Positions 33,236 to 42,811 are shown, counted from the first letter of the stretch. The stretch: DNA of 64,000 bases from Pelomonas sp039929605 (GCF_039929605.1 NZ_JBDSQX010000007.1:1-64000), one strand, 5' to 3'. A program made the numbers and translations. Notes: generated by a model not told the origin, from the sequence alone.

Positions 33236-34690
33236 GTGATTCGCGTCTTGCTCCGAGCCAGGCGTCGAGGGCTTGCCGTGCTTTGCGCGCTGCTTTGCTT
33301 CGCGTCGACACGGGTGTTCGCCCAGCCGGCCGAGCCCACTGAACTGCTGTGCAGCATGCGCACGGGTGAGTCCACCGCGACGCTGCGCGTCTCGCCAGGC
33401 GCAGACCCGCTGGCGCCTGCAAGCGTGCGGGTCGGAGACAGCTACGAGCTGCGCGCAGTGGCCTTGGCTGGCGCGGCGAGAGGAGAACGGGTCTCACACA
33501 TTGTCGTCACCGTGCTGGACCTGGAGGGCACCGGGCGCCCGGTCGTGCTGTCGCAAAGCCGTTGGCCTGCGGCAGGGCACGATGTCCTCGGTCAGGACGC
33601 CGCCTGGCAACCGACCTTGTCGGGTTGGCAGCGGGCCTATTCGCCCAAGCTGGGCCGCGAACTGGCCTGGGGTTGCGCCTTGGTACAAAATGGCGCGACA
33701 CCCGAGGGTTGGGACCGTGCGGATGCGACCGGAGACAACGCGGTCATGGCCCAGCGCCACCCTGCTTTCGTCAAGGTCGGCGCGGGCGCAGCGACGGTGC
33801 GGCTGGCGTGGATGGGCGACGTCATGCTGGCGGACGGGCCTGGCCGCCTCATCGCCCGTGGGCAAGACCCGTTCGCCGCCGTCATGAACGCGATGAAGGG
33901 CGCCGACCTGCGCATCGCCAACCTCGAATGCGTCATCGCCACCGGCGGCACGCGTGCCATCAAGCCCTGGACCTTCCGCGCCCGGCCTCAAGCGCTGGAC
34001 GTGCTGCGCCGCCACGTGGATGCCGTCTCACTGGCCAACAACCACTCGGGCGACTTCGGCCCGCAGGCCTTCGCGCAGATGCTCGGCCGGCTGCAGCAGG
34101 CCGGCCTGCCTTACTTCGGCGGCGGCACCGACCTGCGCTCGGCGCATCAACCCGCCATCATCGAGCGCAACGGGCTGCGCATCGCGCTGCTCGGCTACAA
34201 CGAGATGTTCCCGCGGCGGTTCGAAGCCGGGCCCGACAGCCCGGGCATCGCCTGGGCCGACGAGGAACAGATCGTGGCCGACATCCGCGCCGCCCGGGCC
34301 CAGGCTGACGTGGTCATTCCCTACATGCACTGGGGGCAGGAGCACAGCGAGACCTCGCACGCCCGCCAGCACGCGCTGGCCCGCTTGATGATCCGCGCCG
34401 GCGCAGATGCCGTGGTCGGCACGCATCCGCATGTGCGCCAGGACACCGAGGTCATCGACGGCAAGCCGGTGATCTACAGCCTGGGCAACTTCGTCTTCGA
34501 CGGCTTCAGCGACGCGGACAACAACACCGGCTCCATCCTGTGGATGACGGTCACAGCGGCCGGCGTGAAGGACTGGCACCTGCAGGAAGTCCACCTCGAT
34601 CCGTCAGGGAGCCCGCATTTCCAACGCGTTGCCGCAGCGCCTGCCGCCGATTTGGCGTCGGCAAGGTGGGGCGGTTTGATGAAGCCGTAG
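33236..34690 (+). CDS. CapA-family exported protein
   Basis: A 484-residue protein starting at GTG 33236 (MIRVLLRARRRGLAVLCALLCF..., signal peptide ending RVFA). The C-terminal two thirds (from about residue 190) are a CapA/PGA_cap metallophosphatase-like domain: LAWMGDVMLADGPG, IANLECVIA, LANNHSGDFGPQ, YMHWGQEHSE, GTHPHVRQD and YSLGNFVFDGF. CapA is needed for poly-gamma-glutamate capsule in Bacillus; Gram-negative homologues are less understood. The N-terminal ~160 residues (LRVSPGADPLAPASVRVGDSYEL) are strand-rich and unlike CapA, possibly a separate surface-binding part. No capB/C genes are nearby. Confidence 0.85.
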   Translation: MIRVLLRARRRGLAVLCALLCFASTRVFAQPAEPTELLCSMRTGESTATLRVSPGADPLAPASVRVGDSYELRAVALAGAARGERVSHIVVTVLDLEGTGRPVVLSQSRWPAAGHDVLGQDAAWQPTLSGWQRAYSPKLGRELAWGCALVQNGATPEGWDRADATGDNAVMAQRHPAFVKVGAGAATVRLAWMGDVMLADGPGRLIARGQDPFAAVMNAMKGADLRIANLECVIATGGTRAIKPWTFRARPQALDVLRRHVDAVSLANNHSGDFGPQAFAQMLGRLQQAGLPYFGGGTDLRSAHQPAIIERNGLRIALLGYNEMFPRRFEAGPDSPGIAWADEEQIVADIRAARAQADVVIPYMHWGQEHSETSHARQHALARLMIRAGADAVVGTHPHVRQDTEVIDGKPVIYSLGNFVFDGFSDADNNTGSILWMTVTAAGVKDWHLQEVHLDPSGSPHFQRVAAAPAADLASARWGGLMKP

Positions 34691-34901
34691 AAAGCATGTC
34701 GACCGCCATACCTGCTTGTCCAGGATCGGCGAGAAAAGACGTTCAGTCAGTAGGAGGCCGGTTCATTGGTTCGCTGTGCACCGAAGCGACAGGTTCCAGC
34801 AATAGCGTCCTAAATCGGCGATTGATTTGACTCCCAGCATCTGTACGCGAATTGGTTGCGACAGAAATATCCGTCATCAAATATCATTTTGGAGAATACT
34901 T

Positions 34902-35795
34902 ATGCTTGGTTCCGCGTCGGCGATGCGAAATTTCCCATCTGCTGTCAGATCGAAAATATCGAAGTTGGCAGCGCTTGCGCTGGCAGTTCTGGGGTCCATT
35001 GTTGCTTCCGGCACTGCGAATGCCGAAACTACCCAGATATTCAGCGCATCAGTCGGCGGCGTGCGCGTGGGCGAGGGCACAGACCACTTCGGATCATCAC
35101 GCAGCGAATCGTTCCCGGTCGATGAGGCAATGGGTGGAACCTATTGGCGGACTGAAGCGTCGTCGAATGACATCGGCGGGGGATTGGTTTCGGTAAGAAC
35201 TGCGATCACGTCGCCGCCCAGTGCGACGCCTACGTATATCCAGAGCCTGCAAGCACATGCGCAACTTTCGTACAAATTCATTTTGGACGGGCCATCGACA
35301 ACTGAGAATATTCCAATTCTTCTGAATGGCGCCGGCGGCGTATCGGCAAATTTAAATTATGGCAATGCATTCGCCTCTTTGCAGCTCGGCGGTTCCGGGC
35401 AGCTTTATGCAAACTATAGCCTTGATGCGATCCTCCTGAACAACGGCAGCGAGGTCAGTTCGCATTCTTTCAGGGTGCACGACATCTATTACATAACTCC
35501 TGGAACTACGCTCGTTCTCTCGATGGAAGCCTTCTCTAGCGTGTCATATCCAGGCATCAATAACGGCAAGAGCGAGGCGACGTTTGCTTCAGTCGACCCG
35601 ACTTTGACAATCCTGGGTGGTTTCGGCGAAACCTATCATTTCGTCGGACTGCCGGAATCGGCGATCGGGTCCCCTGTGCCCGAGCCGACGACCTGGCTCA
35701 CCATGCTCGCCGGCTTGGGCGTCACCGGCGCCTTGATGCGCCGCCGCCGCGGACTCTGCTCAATCCCGGCGTGCGTGCAAAGCCTGATGGCTTGA
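34902..35795 (+). CDS. PEP-CTERM exported protein with C-terminal extension
   Basis: A 297-residue exported protein; ATG at 34902 is preceded by GGAGA (34891-34895). Signal peptide around LAALALAVLGSIVASGTANA. The body is strand-rich and rich in Ser/Asn, with no domain I recognise. The C-terminus has the PEP-CTERM sorting signal: VPEPTTW, a membrane helix LTMLAGLGVTGALM, then RRRR. Such signals are processed by exosortase (EpsH), which is not in this window. After RRRR come 14 extra residues (GLCSIPACVQSLMA), which is unusual. Visibly lower GC than its neighbours suggests transfer. Confidence 0.85.
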   Translation: MLGSASAMRNFPSAVRSKISKLAALALAVLGSIVASGTANAETTQIFSASVGGVRVGEGTDHFGSSRSESFPVDEAMGGTYWRTEASSNDIGGGLVSVRTAITSPPSATPTYIQSLQAHAQLSYKFILDGPSTTENIPILLNGAGGVSANLNYGNAFASLQLGGSGQLYANYSLDAILLNNGSEVSSHSFRVHDIYYITPGTTLVLSMEAFSSVSYPGINNGKSEATFASVDPTLTILGGFGETYHFVGLPESAIGSPVPEPTTWLTMLAGLGVTGALMRRRRGLCSIPACVQSLMA

Positions 35796-35916
35796 GGTAT
35801 GCGTCGTTGCGGCCCCCTGCCGGCGGCTTTGCGGCCGTCCTCTGGCATGGCAGACCGCTACGCTTTTGTCATGCGTGCGGCGCGGTCCCGCGTCAACATC
35901 TGAAAAGAACACATCC

Positions 35917-36318
35917 ATGCGATGTACTCCGCCGGCCCTGGCGTGGAGCTTGGTTGCCGCGCTCGCCTCATTGGCCAGCGCCACCTTGCCCGCGTCGGCC
36001 GCAGCCCAGACGGCCTCGGCCGCTGCAGACCACAACGTTCCGGCCACCCGCACCTGGCCGTTGCGCGCCCGCGTGGTGGCGAGCGGCCTGAAGCAGGCTG
36101 ACAAAATTGCCCAAGGCCAGGCGACCGGCGCCGAGTGGCGCACGACCCCTTTGATCGGCACGCGGCTTCGCGACCGCTACCTGCACGACGGCCGGGCCAC
36201 CAGCTTGCGCGACCCGGTGCTGGAACATGGTGGTGAAGGCGAGATCGTGCGAAAGCGCTTCTTTGAACTTGATGAAGACGAGCAGCGGGCCGTCTACGCG
36301 TTCGTCGCACGTCTGTAA
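35917..36318 (+). CDS. Truncated DUF1111 (di-haem thiol oxidoreductase-like) fragment with signal peptide
   Basis: A 133-residue frame. The first ~32 residues are a signal peptide (LAWSLVAALASLASATLPASAAAQ). Only the last ~60 residues match a family: the C-terminal end of DUF1111 thiol oxidoreductases, a MauG-like di-haem group, in EWRTTPLIGTRLRDRYLHDGRATSL, VLEHGGEGEIVRKRFFELDEDEQRAVYAF. Full members are about 450 residues with two CxxCH haem sites; none is present here, so this is a fragment with the body deleted. It might still be exported but cannot be a working cytochrome. Confidence 0.7.
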   Translation: MRCTPPALAWSLVAALASLASATLPASAAAQTASAAADHNVPATRTWPLRARVVASGLKQADKIAQGQATGAEWRTTPLIGTRLRDRYLHDGRATSLRDPVLEHGGEGEIVRKRFFELDEDEQRAVYAFVARL

Positions 36319-36337
36319 CGCTGACCAAAGGCAGGCC

Positions 36338-37011
36338 ATGAAAAGAAATCCTTTCAGATCTCTGACCGTCATCCTCGGCACGGCCGCAGCGCTTTCGCAG
36401 ACGCCTCTCACGGCCCACGCCCAAGCCACCTCGCGTCTGTGCTCAGGCACGGCCGGTGAAACACCCGGCCCCGCCTGCCTGGCCGCACACCAGGACATCG
36501 GCGCGCTGCCGCCAGGGCCGCTCTACTGGAGCATCTACACCTTCGCAGACACCGAGGCGGCCGTGCGCGCACGACCGCCACATGGCGCCGTGGTGCAGGC
36601 CTTCGGCCGAGTGTGGCTGTTCGACATCGGCAGCAACGCGCGCCAGCTTCCTGGCGGTCGCCACGTGGCCGACGTCGGCCCGTTGCCGCTGGATGTGTCC
36701 ACGGGCAACGTCAGCGTCGAATATCTCAAGTCCACCTTCTCGCCCGGCATGACGGCGCCGCTGCACGTCACTCCGGCCCCGAAGCCTTTTACGCGATCAG
36801 CGGCGGCACCTGCCTCGAAACACCCGACGGCGCGCAGGTCGGCCGCGGTGACGGGCACGCCCTGATGGTGAGGCGCGGCCCGCCCATGCTGCTTCAGGCC
36901 ATCGGCAAGGAGCCCCGTCAGGGCTTCGCGCTGATCTTGCATGAGGAAGGCAGTTCGCCGACGACGCTTACTTCGACTTGGCAACCCAAGGGCTTGTGTC
37001 CCTTGGAGTGA
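36338..37011 (+). pseudogene. Exported cupin-domain protein, frameshifted
   Basis: From ATG 36338 the frame encodes a signal peptide (MKRNPFRSLTVILGTAAALSQ...) and a cupin-like start (TGNVSVEYLKSTFSPGMTAPLHV). At about 36768 the frame is lost. The rest continues in another frame, HSGPEAFYAISGGTCLETPDG, ...GHALMVRRGPPMLLQAIG, to the stop at 37011. A single missing base before CACTCC restores one 224-residue exported cupin protein (joined LHV-HSGPEAFYA). Cupins bind metal or small ligands in a beta barrel. A single deletion in coding sequence and decayed neighbours on both sides argue for a pseudogene. Confidence 0.8.
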
Positions 37012-37114
37012 TGGACAGGTTCGTCAAGATGGCTTGGCCTAGTAACCTCGACGTGCGTGTGCCGTGGCCGCAGTAGCTAGGGGAATTGCGGCTGCAAAGT
37101 AGTTCTGGTCACGC

Positions 37115-38232
37115 TCAGTTCGTCAACTTCGCTACGGCAAGTTCGCCGACCTTTCGCCCCAGCGCTGTCCCGACCTCAGTCGAGTTGCGATAGTGCACAC
37201 TGCCTAGATGCGCGCGTTCGACACCTCTTGAACGAACGCGTCGATGGTGTTCCAAGTGCGCGGCACACCCGGCAGCTTCGGGCTGGTACAGCTGAGTCGC
37301 GGAACGGGTTCGCCTGCGGTTTCTGCACGCAGGACTGCACCGTAGCCGCCGGCGACCGCGCAATGCGCGCAGGGGTACTCGGGGTGCATCGGAGTCTCGA
37401 TGAAAGGCAGCCAGGATGGGGCGCGCTCGGTTGCGTCATTCCCGTCCTGATCGCCGTTTCGTATCGCCGTCAACGGCCGCCAGAACTGGTAGGAGAATTT
37501 GGCATCGAAGACAGCGTCGATTGCGTCGACCCCAACTTGCGCGAACACCGCGAGGAAGCGCGCATTGCGCGTCACGTCTCGCCCCGGTTGGTCGGTGATC
37601 GAATGCGCGAGCGGGAAGTAGACGGCCGGTCCGGCAGTGCTCCAGAAGCGTGCGATCGCTGTTTGCTCCGAGGAGCGCGCGTTGCCGGAGCGGGCGCCCA
37701 TGGCTTTGACCTCGTCGTAGTCCCGCGACCAGATGGCGCTCTTTAAATCGGGTGGCGGTCCCGGTCGAAATTGATCGACGCGGTCGAGCGTCCAGCACAA
37801 GTTGACGCGAGGCGAATCGCCGCCAATGGGGACGACCGTTGGCACGTACATGCCGGGACTTGTCGCCGGGCGGTAGTACGCGACCTCCGCCGTTTCGACG
37901 GGGCGGCGTGCGACGAGTCCGGCCACCGCCTGTTCGCCTATGGCAATGCCGTCGCTCCGCGACTCGCCGTCAGGGATATGGGCGAGCGCGGCCATATATG
38001 CCGCCTCGATCGCGCCTCGCTGCGACGGCGCAAGCTTCAAGAGCATCGATCGGTTGACCGCAGCAACTGAAGCTTCAAGCGATGCGCCGGGTGGAGGCTT
38101 CAGCGTCCGGCTGGCAGCCTTCGGGTACTGGCGAGTGATCGCATTGACCGCATTGAATACGGCTGTCTGAACGAATGCGAATATCTCATTGCCTAGCGGA
38201 CCGGGTTGATGGGCGGCAATGATTGCTAGCAT
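37115..38232 (-). pseudogene. Vanadium-dependent haloperoxidase/PAP2-like protein, broken
   Basis: The main frame (38232-37204, 342 residues) starts MLAIIAAHQPGPLGNEIFAF and runs through the family motifs FWRPLTAIRNGDQDGND and HPEYPCAHCAVAGGY. Intact relatives have HPEYPSGHS at that point (general-base His), so the substitution is damaging. The frame ends with TAG at 37204-37206 where relatives read RIWAGVHYR; the missing VHYRNSTEVGTALGRKV continues in another frame to 37115 and carries the vanadate-binding His. A W-to-stop change plus a 1-base deletion near 37200 explain it. No signal peptide remains at the N-terminus. Probably inactive. Confidence 0.82.
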
Positions 38233-38281
38233 CTAGGCAGCAGGTGCGCCCCGTCTGCGCATGGCGAAAAAGGGAGCGAGC

Positions 38282-38836
38282 ATGGGGGAAATCACGCTGC
38301 TGCTGCAGCGCGCGCGTATCGGCGACAAGGCAGCGCTAGACAAAGTTTTCGAACTGCTGCAACCGGAGTTGCGTCATGCCGCGGATCGCCGACTTGCGCG
38401 TGGGCCACATGACGGCGGCGTTGGCACCACGGCGCTTGTCAACGAGTGCTACTTGAAGCTCGTCCAGCGCGATAGCCTTTCCACCGCCGACCGCGCGCAT
38501 TTCGTCGCATATGCGGCTAGCGCGATGCGATCGATCATCGTCGATGCCGCCAGGGCCGCCGGTGCCGACCGCCGTGGAGGCGACGCGCAACACGTCCCGC
38601 TCGACACCGCATTGCTTGAGTCGATCGGTAACCCGGTCGATGAAATCCTCGACGTTCACGCGGCGCTGGAGGAGCTGGCGCGGGTCGATGCGCGCCTCGT
38701 CCAGGTGGTCGAGATGCGCTACTTCGCAGGCCTGTCTGATGAAGAGATTGCTGCCTCGCTCGGCATCACCGATCGCACGGTGCGCCGCGACTGGGTCAAG
38801 GCCCGGCTCTTGCTCGCGCACTCGCTGCGCAGCTGA
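38282..38836 (+). CDS. ECF-type RNA polymerase sigma factor
   Basis: A sigma-70 family ECF protein of about 184 residues. ATG at 38282 follows AAAAAGGGAG at the right spacing, whereas the upstream in-frame ATG at 38261 has no RBS. Region 2 is LVNECYLKLVQRD-YAASAMRSIIVDAAR, and region 4 is VVEMRYFAGLSDEEIAASLGITDRTVRRDWVKARLLLA, a clear helix-turn-helix that binds the -35 box. It belongs to the ECF group with an unusually short linker common beside Ser/Thr kinases (TIGR02999-like). It is followed after 248 bp by the kinase gene; no anti-sigma factor is seen. Promoter specificity is unknown. Confidence 0.88.
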   Translation: MGEITLLLQRARIGDKAALDKVFELLQPELRHAADRRLARGPHDGGVGTTALVNECYLKLVQRDSLSTADRAHFVAYAASAMRSIIVDAARAAGADRRGGDAQHVPLDTALLESIGNPVDEILDVHAALEELARVDARLVQVVEMRYFAGLSDEEIAASLGITDRTVRRDWVKARLLLAHSLRS

Positions 38837-39084
38837 TGCAGCGGCTCGGTGCCGCCAGCAACCCGGTGAGAGTGTCCGGTGATCGGCCTTGGCAACGTTC
38901 ACAAGTAAGCAGGTGTGAAATCTTCATGTTCCATGATCGGTGCTCGCGGGCGCATCCAGCCGGGTGCAGCTCGGCCCGACCACTCCTGCAAGCGGATCGA
39001 CTGTGGCGTTCCGCGAAAGTCAAATGAAGTGCGGCCCGGTGGGCCGCGTTTCTCGCAACAGGCAGAACAGGCAGGATTGACGAC

Positions 39085-41994
39085 ATGGCTCTCCAATCGG
39101 TGCTCTCGAACGACTGGCCGGCGCTCAGCCAGCTGATTGACGAGGCGCTCGCGCTGTCGGCGCCGGAGCGCGACGCCTGGCTGCAGTCGCTCGATGGCAA
39201 TCGTGCCGCCCATCGCGACACCCTGTGCAACTTGCTGGCCACGCAAGCAGCAATCGAAACCGGCGATTTCCTCGCAGACCTGCCGGTTCTGCCAACCGCC
39301 GCCTCCACGGCAGCGAATGTGCCATCGGCGGCTGGCCATCTTGTCGGTGCCTACCGGCTGATCGAGCCCATCGGCCACGGCGGCATGGGCACGGTCTGGC
39401 TGACCGAGCGCGCGGACGGCACGGTCAAGCGCAGAGTTGCGCTGAAGCTGCCCCATGCCGTCTGGGGCGATGCCTTCACCGAACGCTTGGTGCGCGAGCG
39501 CGAGATCCTGGCGGCACTCGACCATCCAAATATTGCCCGGCTCTACGACGCCGGTGTCGATGCGCATGGCCGACCCTTCCTCGCGATGGCCTATGTCGCC
39601 GGGCAACCGATCGATGCCTACTGCCGGGATCACGGGCTGCCCTTGCGGAGCCGCGTGGAATTGCTGCTGCAGGTGATGGCAGCCGTCGCCCATGCGCACG
39701 CACGCCTCGTCGTTCACCGCGACCTGAAGCCCGGCAACATCCTCGTCGACGACGACGACCAGGTCGTGCTGCTCGACTTCGGCATCGCCAAGTTGCTCGA
39801 CGGCGAGCAAACGCGCGAGACGGCGCTGACGGCCATGTCGGGCCGTGCACTCACGCTCGACTACGCCAGCCCGGAGCAGATTCGCGGCGAGCCACTTGGC
39901 ACGGCGAGCGACATCTACAGCTTGGCGGTCGTGGCCTACGAACTGCTGGCGGGCGGGCGGCCGTATCGGCTGACGCGGGGCAGTGCAGCCGAGCTTGAGG
40001 AGGCGATTGCCGGGATCGAAGCACCGCGCGCGAGTGACACGGCCAGCGATGCGTTGCTAAAACGTCAGTTGCGAGGCGACCTCAATGCCATCCTCAACAA
40101 GGCACTGAAGAAGCGGCCGGACGAGCGCTATCTGACGATGGATGCCTTCGCGCACGACCTGCGGCGGTACCTGGCCGACGAGCCGGTCGAAGCGCGGCCC
40201 GACGGATTGTCTTATCGCACCACGAAGTTCGTGCGCCGATATCGGCTGCAGGTCGCGGCGGGTGCGCTGGTGGTTATTGCGCTTATGGGGGGTACAACAG
40301 TCGCGTTGTGGCAGGCGTATGAGGCTCGCCTGCAGACCCAGCGCGCGCTGGCCGAAGCGGCTACCGCAGAGGCGGTTCAGAGCTTTCTCGAAGGCGTGTT
40401 CCTCACCAACTCGGGCGATCAGGTCGACCCGATAAAGGCGCGCGAGAGGACGGCGCGTGAGCTGCTCGATCGCGGCGCGCAGCGAATCGAGACCGAGCTC
40501 GTGAATGCGCCACAGGCGCGGTTGCGCCTGCTGGGCGTGCTTGCCTCGATGTACGAGAAGATGGGTCTCGTTGACCGACAGATCGCGCTGCGGCGCCAGC
40601 AATTGGATGAGGCGCGCCGCGTGTCGGGGCGAATCAGCGACGTCACCGTGACGGCGATGGCCCGACTTGCGGATGCGCTCACGACCGCCGAGCAGCGGCA
40701 CGATGCAGCCTCATTGCTGAGGGATGCGTCAGTGATTCTTGATGCGCGCAACGACCACGACTCCCGAACGCGCTTTCTGGTCGAACTCCTTCAGGCATCG
40801 CTAGATCGCCGCATAGATCCAAAGCACGGTCTTGCAGCCGCTCGTCGCGCACTCGCGATTGCAAGGCGCTATCCGCCCGACGCCGACTTGCTCCTGACAT
40901 TGGTGGTTCTGGGAGAAAACGCTCTCTTCATCGGCGAGTTTGAACAAGCCCGCCAGTCTTTTGCCGAATTCGTTCACATCAGCCAAGTGCACCCGCCGCT
41001 TGGCGCCAACGACCTTTCCATGATTTATGGGGCGCTCGCTGAAGCGCAGCGCAAGTTGGGCGACTTCGCTCATGCCGAGGCAAACCAACGCACGGGCCTT
41101 GAAATTGCTCGCCGACGCGCGGAGCCGTTGCCAATACATTACTGCGAAATTCAGCTTTCACGGCTTCTCGTTGACACCGGGAGATTTCGAGAAAGTGTGG
41201 AGGCGGCGGAGCCGGCATGGCACTGGTCTCACACGACAGAAGCTGAAGCAGACCCTGCCACAGTCCACTGGATAAAGGTCAATTACGCCGAGATGCTGAT
41301 GGCCTATGGCAGAGCGAGCGAAGTGTTGTCCGTCACTGCCGGTGACGTTTCACTCACAATTGATCCACAAGTAGCCCAGGGCCTGGACTTGAGAGTGTTG
41401 AGCTTTAGAGCACGGGCGCTGACCGAGCTCGACCGACTCAGCGACGCGCGCGCAGTTCTAGAGCGCTCCCGCGCACTGTTGGCGCAGTCGAATGGGAAGC
41501 TCGACTCGCGATCGACGGATCGCGCTGAACTTCAATGGCTGGTGGCCAGTGGTGAAGCCGCAAAGGCGCTGTCGTCCTACCGAGCTGCGCGAGTCGCGAA
41601 GCAGTTGCCGCAAACGCCCCCCTCCACCGCCTCGGTCGCCGACCTGACTGAATCGGCTTGGCTTGAACTGGAAGCTGGCCACGCGTCTGAAGCTTACGCG
41701 CAGGCTTCGCAGGCGCTGGCTGCCATTGCGAATGGCGGAGCAGCCGCCTACCAGCGCCATCACGAAGCTCGGGCGACGCTCGTGCTCGGCAAGGCCTTGA
41801 TGCTGCAGCAGCGCGTCGACGAGGCGCGGCCGTTGCTCGAGCGCGCGGTGACGCTGCACCGCGCCATCTACGACCCGCAGCACAGCAGCGTGCTGGCCGA
41901 TGCTTGGCGCACCCTCGCGGCTTGCCGGAAGGCTCAAGGCGATACCCGCGCCGCTGCGGAAGCTACGCGCGAGGCCAGCCGCATAGACGCCTGA
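39085..41994 (+). CDS. Transmembrane Ser/Thr protein kinase with TPR-like C-terminus
   Basis: A 969-residue protein. Residues ~88-370 are a bacterial Hanks-type kinase: glycine loop IGHGGMGTVW, catalytic Lys121 in VALKLP, HRDLKPGNIL (Asp213), DFG (Asp231) and an APE-equivalent SPEQIRGEP. A single membrane helix follows near residue 388 (LQVAAGALVVIALMGGTTVALW). The rest (410-969) is helical with tandem TPR-like units (RLLGVLASMYEKMGLVD, AEAQRKLGDFAHAEA, LVLGKALMLQQRVDEA) and would be periplasmic. It follows the ECF sigma factor; in other bacteria such pairs form a phosphorylation-controlled switch. GC drops in its middle third. Confidence 0.9.
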   Translation: MALQSVLSNDWPALSQLIDEALALSAPERDAWLQSLDGNRAAHRDTLCNLLATQAAIETGDFLADLPVLPTAASTAANVPSAAGHLVGAYRLIEPIGHGGMGTVWLTERADGTVKRRVALKLPHAVWGDAFTERLVREREILAALDHPNIARLYDAGVDAHGRPFLAMAYVAGQPIDAYCRDHGLPLRSRVELLLQVMAAVAHAHARLVVHRDLKPGNILVDDDDQVVLLDFGIAKLLDGEQTRETALTAMSGRALTLDYASPEQIRGEPLGTASDIYSLAVVAYELLAGGRPYRLTRGSAAELEEAIAGIEAPRASDTASDALLKRQLRGDLNAILNKALKKRPDERYLTMDAFAHDLRRYLADEPVEARPDGLSYRTTKFVRRYRLQVAAGALVVIALMGGTTVALWQAYEARLQTQRALAEAATAEAVQSFLEGVFLTNSGDQVDPIKARERTARELLDRGAQRIETELVNAPQARLRLLGVLASMYEKMGLVDRQIALRRQQLDEARRVSGRISDVTVTAMARLADALTTAEQRHDAASLLRDASVILDARNDHDSRTRFLVELLQASLDRRIDPKHGLAAARRALAIARRYPPDADLLLTLVVLGENALFIGEFEQARQSFAEFVHISQVHPPLGANDLSMIYGALAEAQRKLGDFAHAEANQRTGLEIARRRAEPLPIHYCEIQLSRLLVDTGRFRESVEAAEPAWHWSHTTEAEADPATVHWIKVNYAEMLMAYGRASEVLSVTAGDVSLTIDPQVAQGLDLRVLSFRARALTELDRLSDARAVLERSRALLAQSNGKLDSRSTDRAELQWLVASGEAAKALSSYRAARVAKQLPQTPPSTASVADLTESAWLELEAGHASEAYAQASQALAAIANGGAAAYQRHHEARATLVLGKALMLQQRVDEARPLLERAVTLHRAIYDPQHSSVLADAWRTLAACRKAQGDTRAAAEATREASRIDA

Positions 41995-42811
41995 TCGCCG
42001 CTTTGCCACCCGTGGTGGCGCAGGCGCTATGCGCCAATCCCGCGTCGCCGAAGCCCTGCCCGTGCTTCTAAAGGCGCTGGCATTCCACCTCGCTCAGTTC
42101 GATCCGACGCGCAACCTTGCAATTGCCTCAGCTCTTGGCAAGCTCATCGCGTTCTACGCTCCTGACCTCGGCCGCCGCCGGCATGCTCAGCGTCGCCGCG
42201 TGAGCCGCAGGACCCGCGCTGGGAATGGGGATTGCAGGCTGGCTCGCGTCGCTGCCAGCCGTCAGCGCAGCGCGCAGCTGCTCGGCTTTGTCCTCGACGC
42301 GCCCGGCTACCAGGCCGAGCAGCGGGCCTGCTGCAGCGCCGTGTCCTGCGGCGAGCGGCCGGTAGTGCAGCACCAGATCCCTGACCGATGCTGCCGGTGG
42401 CGATGCGCCCGCTGGCCAGCACCTGCGCGCTCAAGCGGACTCCGCCCGCGCACGCGCAGGTCGTCCGCCGATGTTGCTGCGGCCGACCCCATCCGGGTGC
42501 CGGCACTGTCCGCGAGCCCAGCGCCTGCTCCAGCGCCCGCGCCTTTGCCAGCCTCGAGCCCGGTGCCGGCTCCCCGCTCCCGCGTCGGGTGGCGGCGATG
42601 CGGCGTCGACGTGGTGGCTGGCCGAGCTGGCGCTAAGCTCGTTGGCCCTGCGCTCCCGCCGAACTTGCCTGGCGTCGAGTGAAAATCGCGGATCGAGCCG
42701 GTCGCGTCACCTGTATTTGGCGATGTAGCTTTCCAGAGACTCAGGGAAAGCCATTCGGAGCGACATTCGGGGTCTGCCTAGAATTTGTTGCACTGCACAG
42801 GAGATTTCCGC
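41995..42811. other. Gap with no supportable gene between the kinase and phaR
   Basis: Some 817 bases. Open frames exist on both strands (plus 42029-42682; minus 42373-42128) but the predicted peptides are low-complexity Ala/Pro/Arg, carry no family motif and change frame repeatedly. The minus frame has a partly protein-like phrase (HYRPLAAGHGAAAGPLLGLVAGRVEDKAEQ) that could be a decayed remnant. The last part holds the phaR upstream region with CAGGAGA before its start. Confidence 0.5.

Noticed and set aside
42029..42682. Plus-strand frame between the kinase and phaR
   Set aside because: The C-terminal half is Ala-Pro-Arg low complexity; no RBS or family signal. Not reported as a gene.
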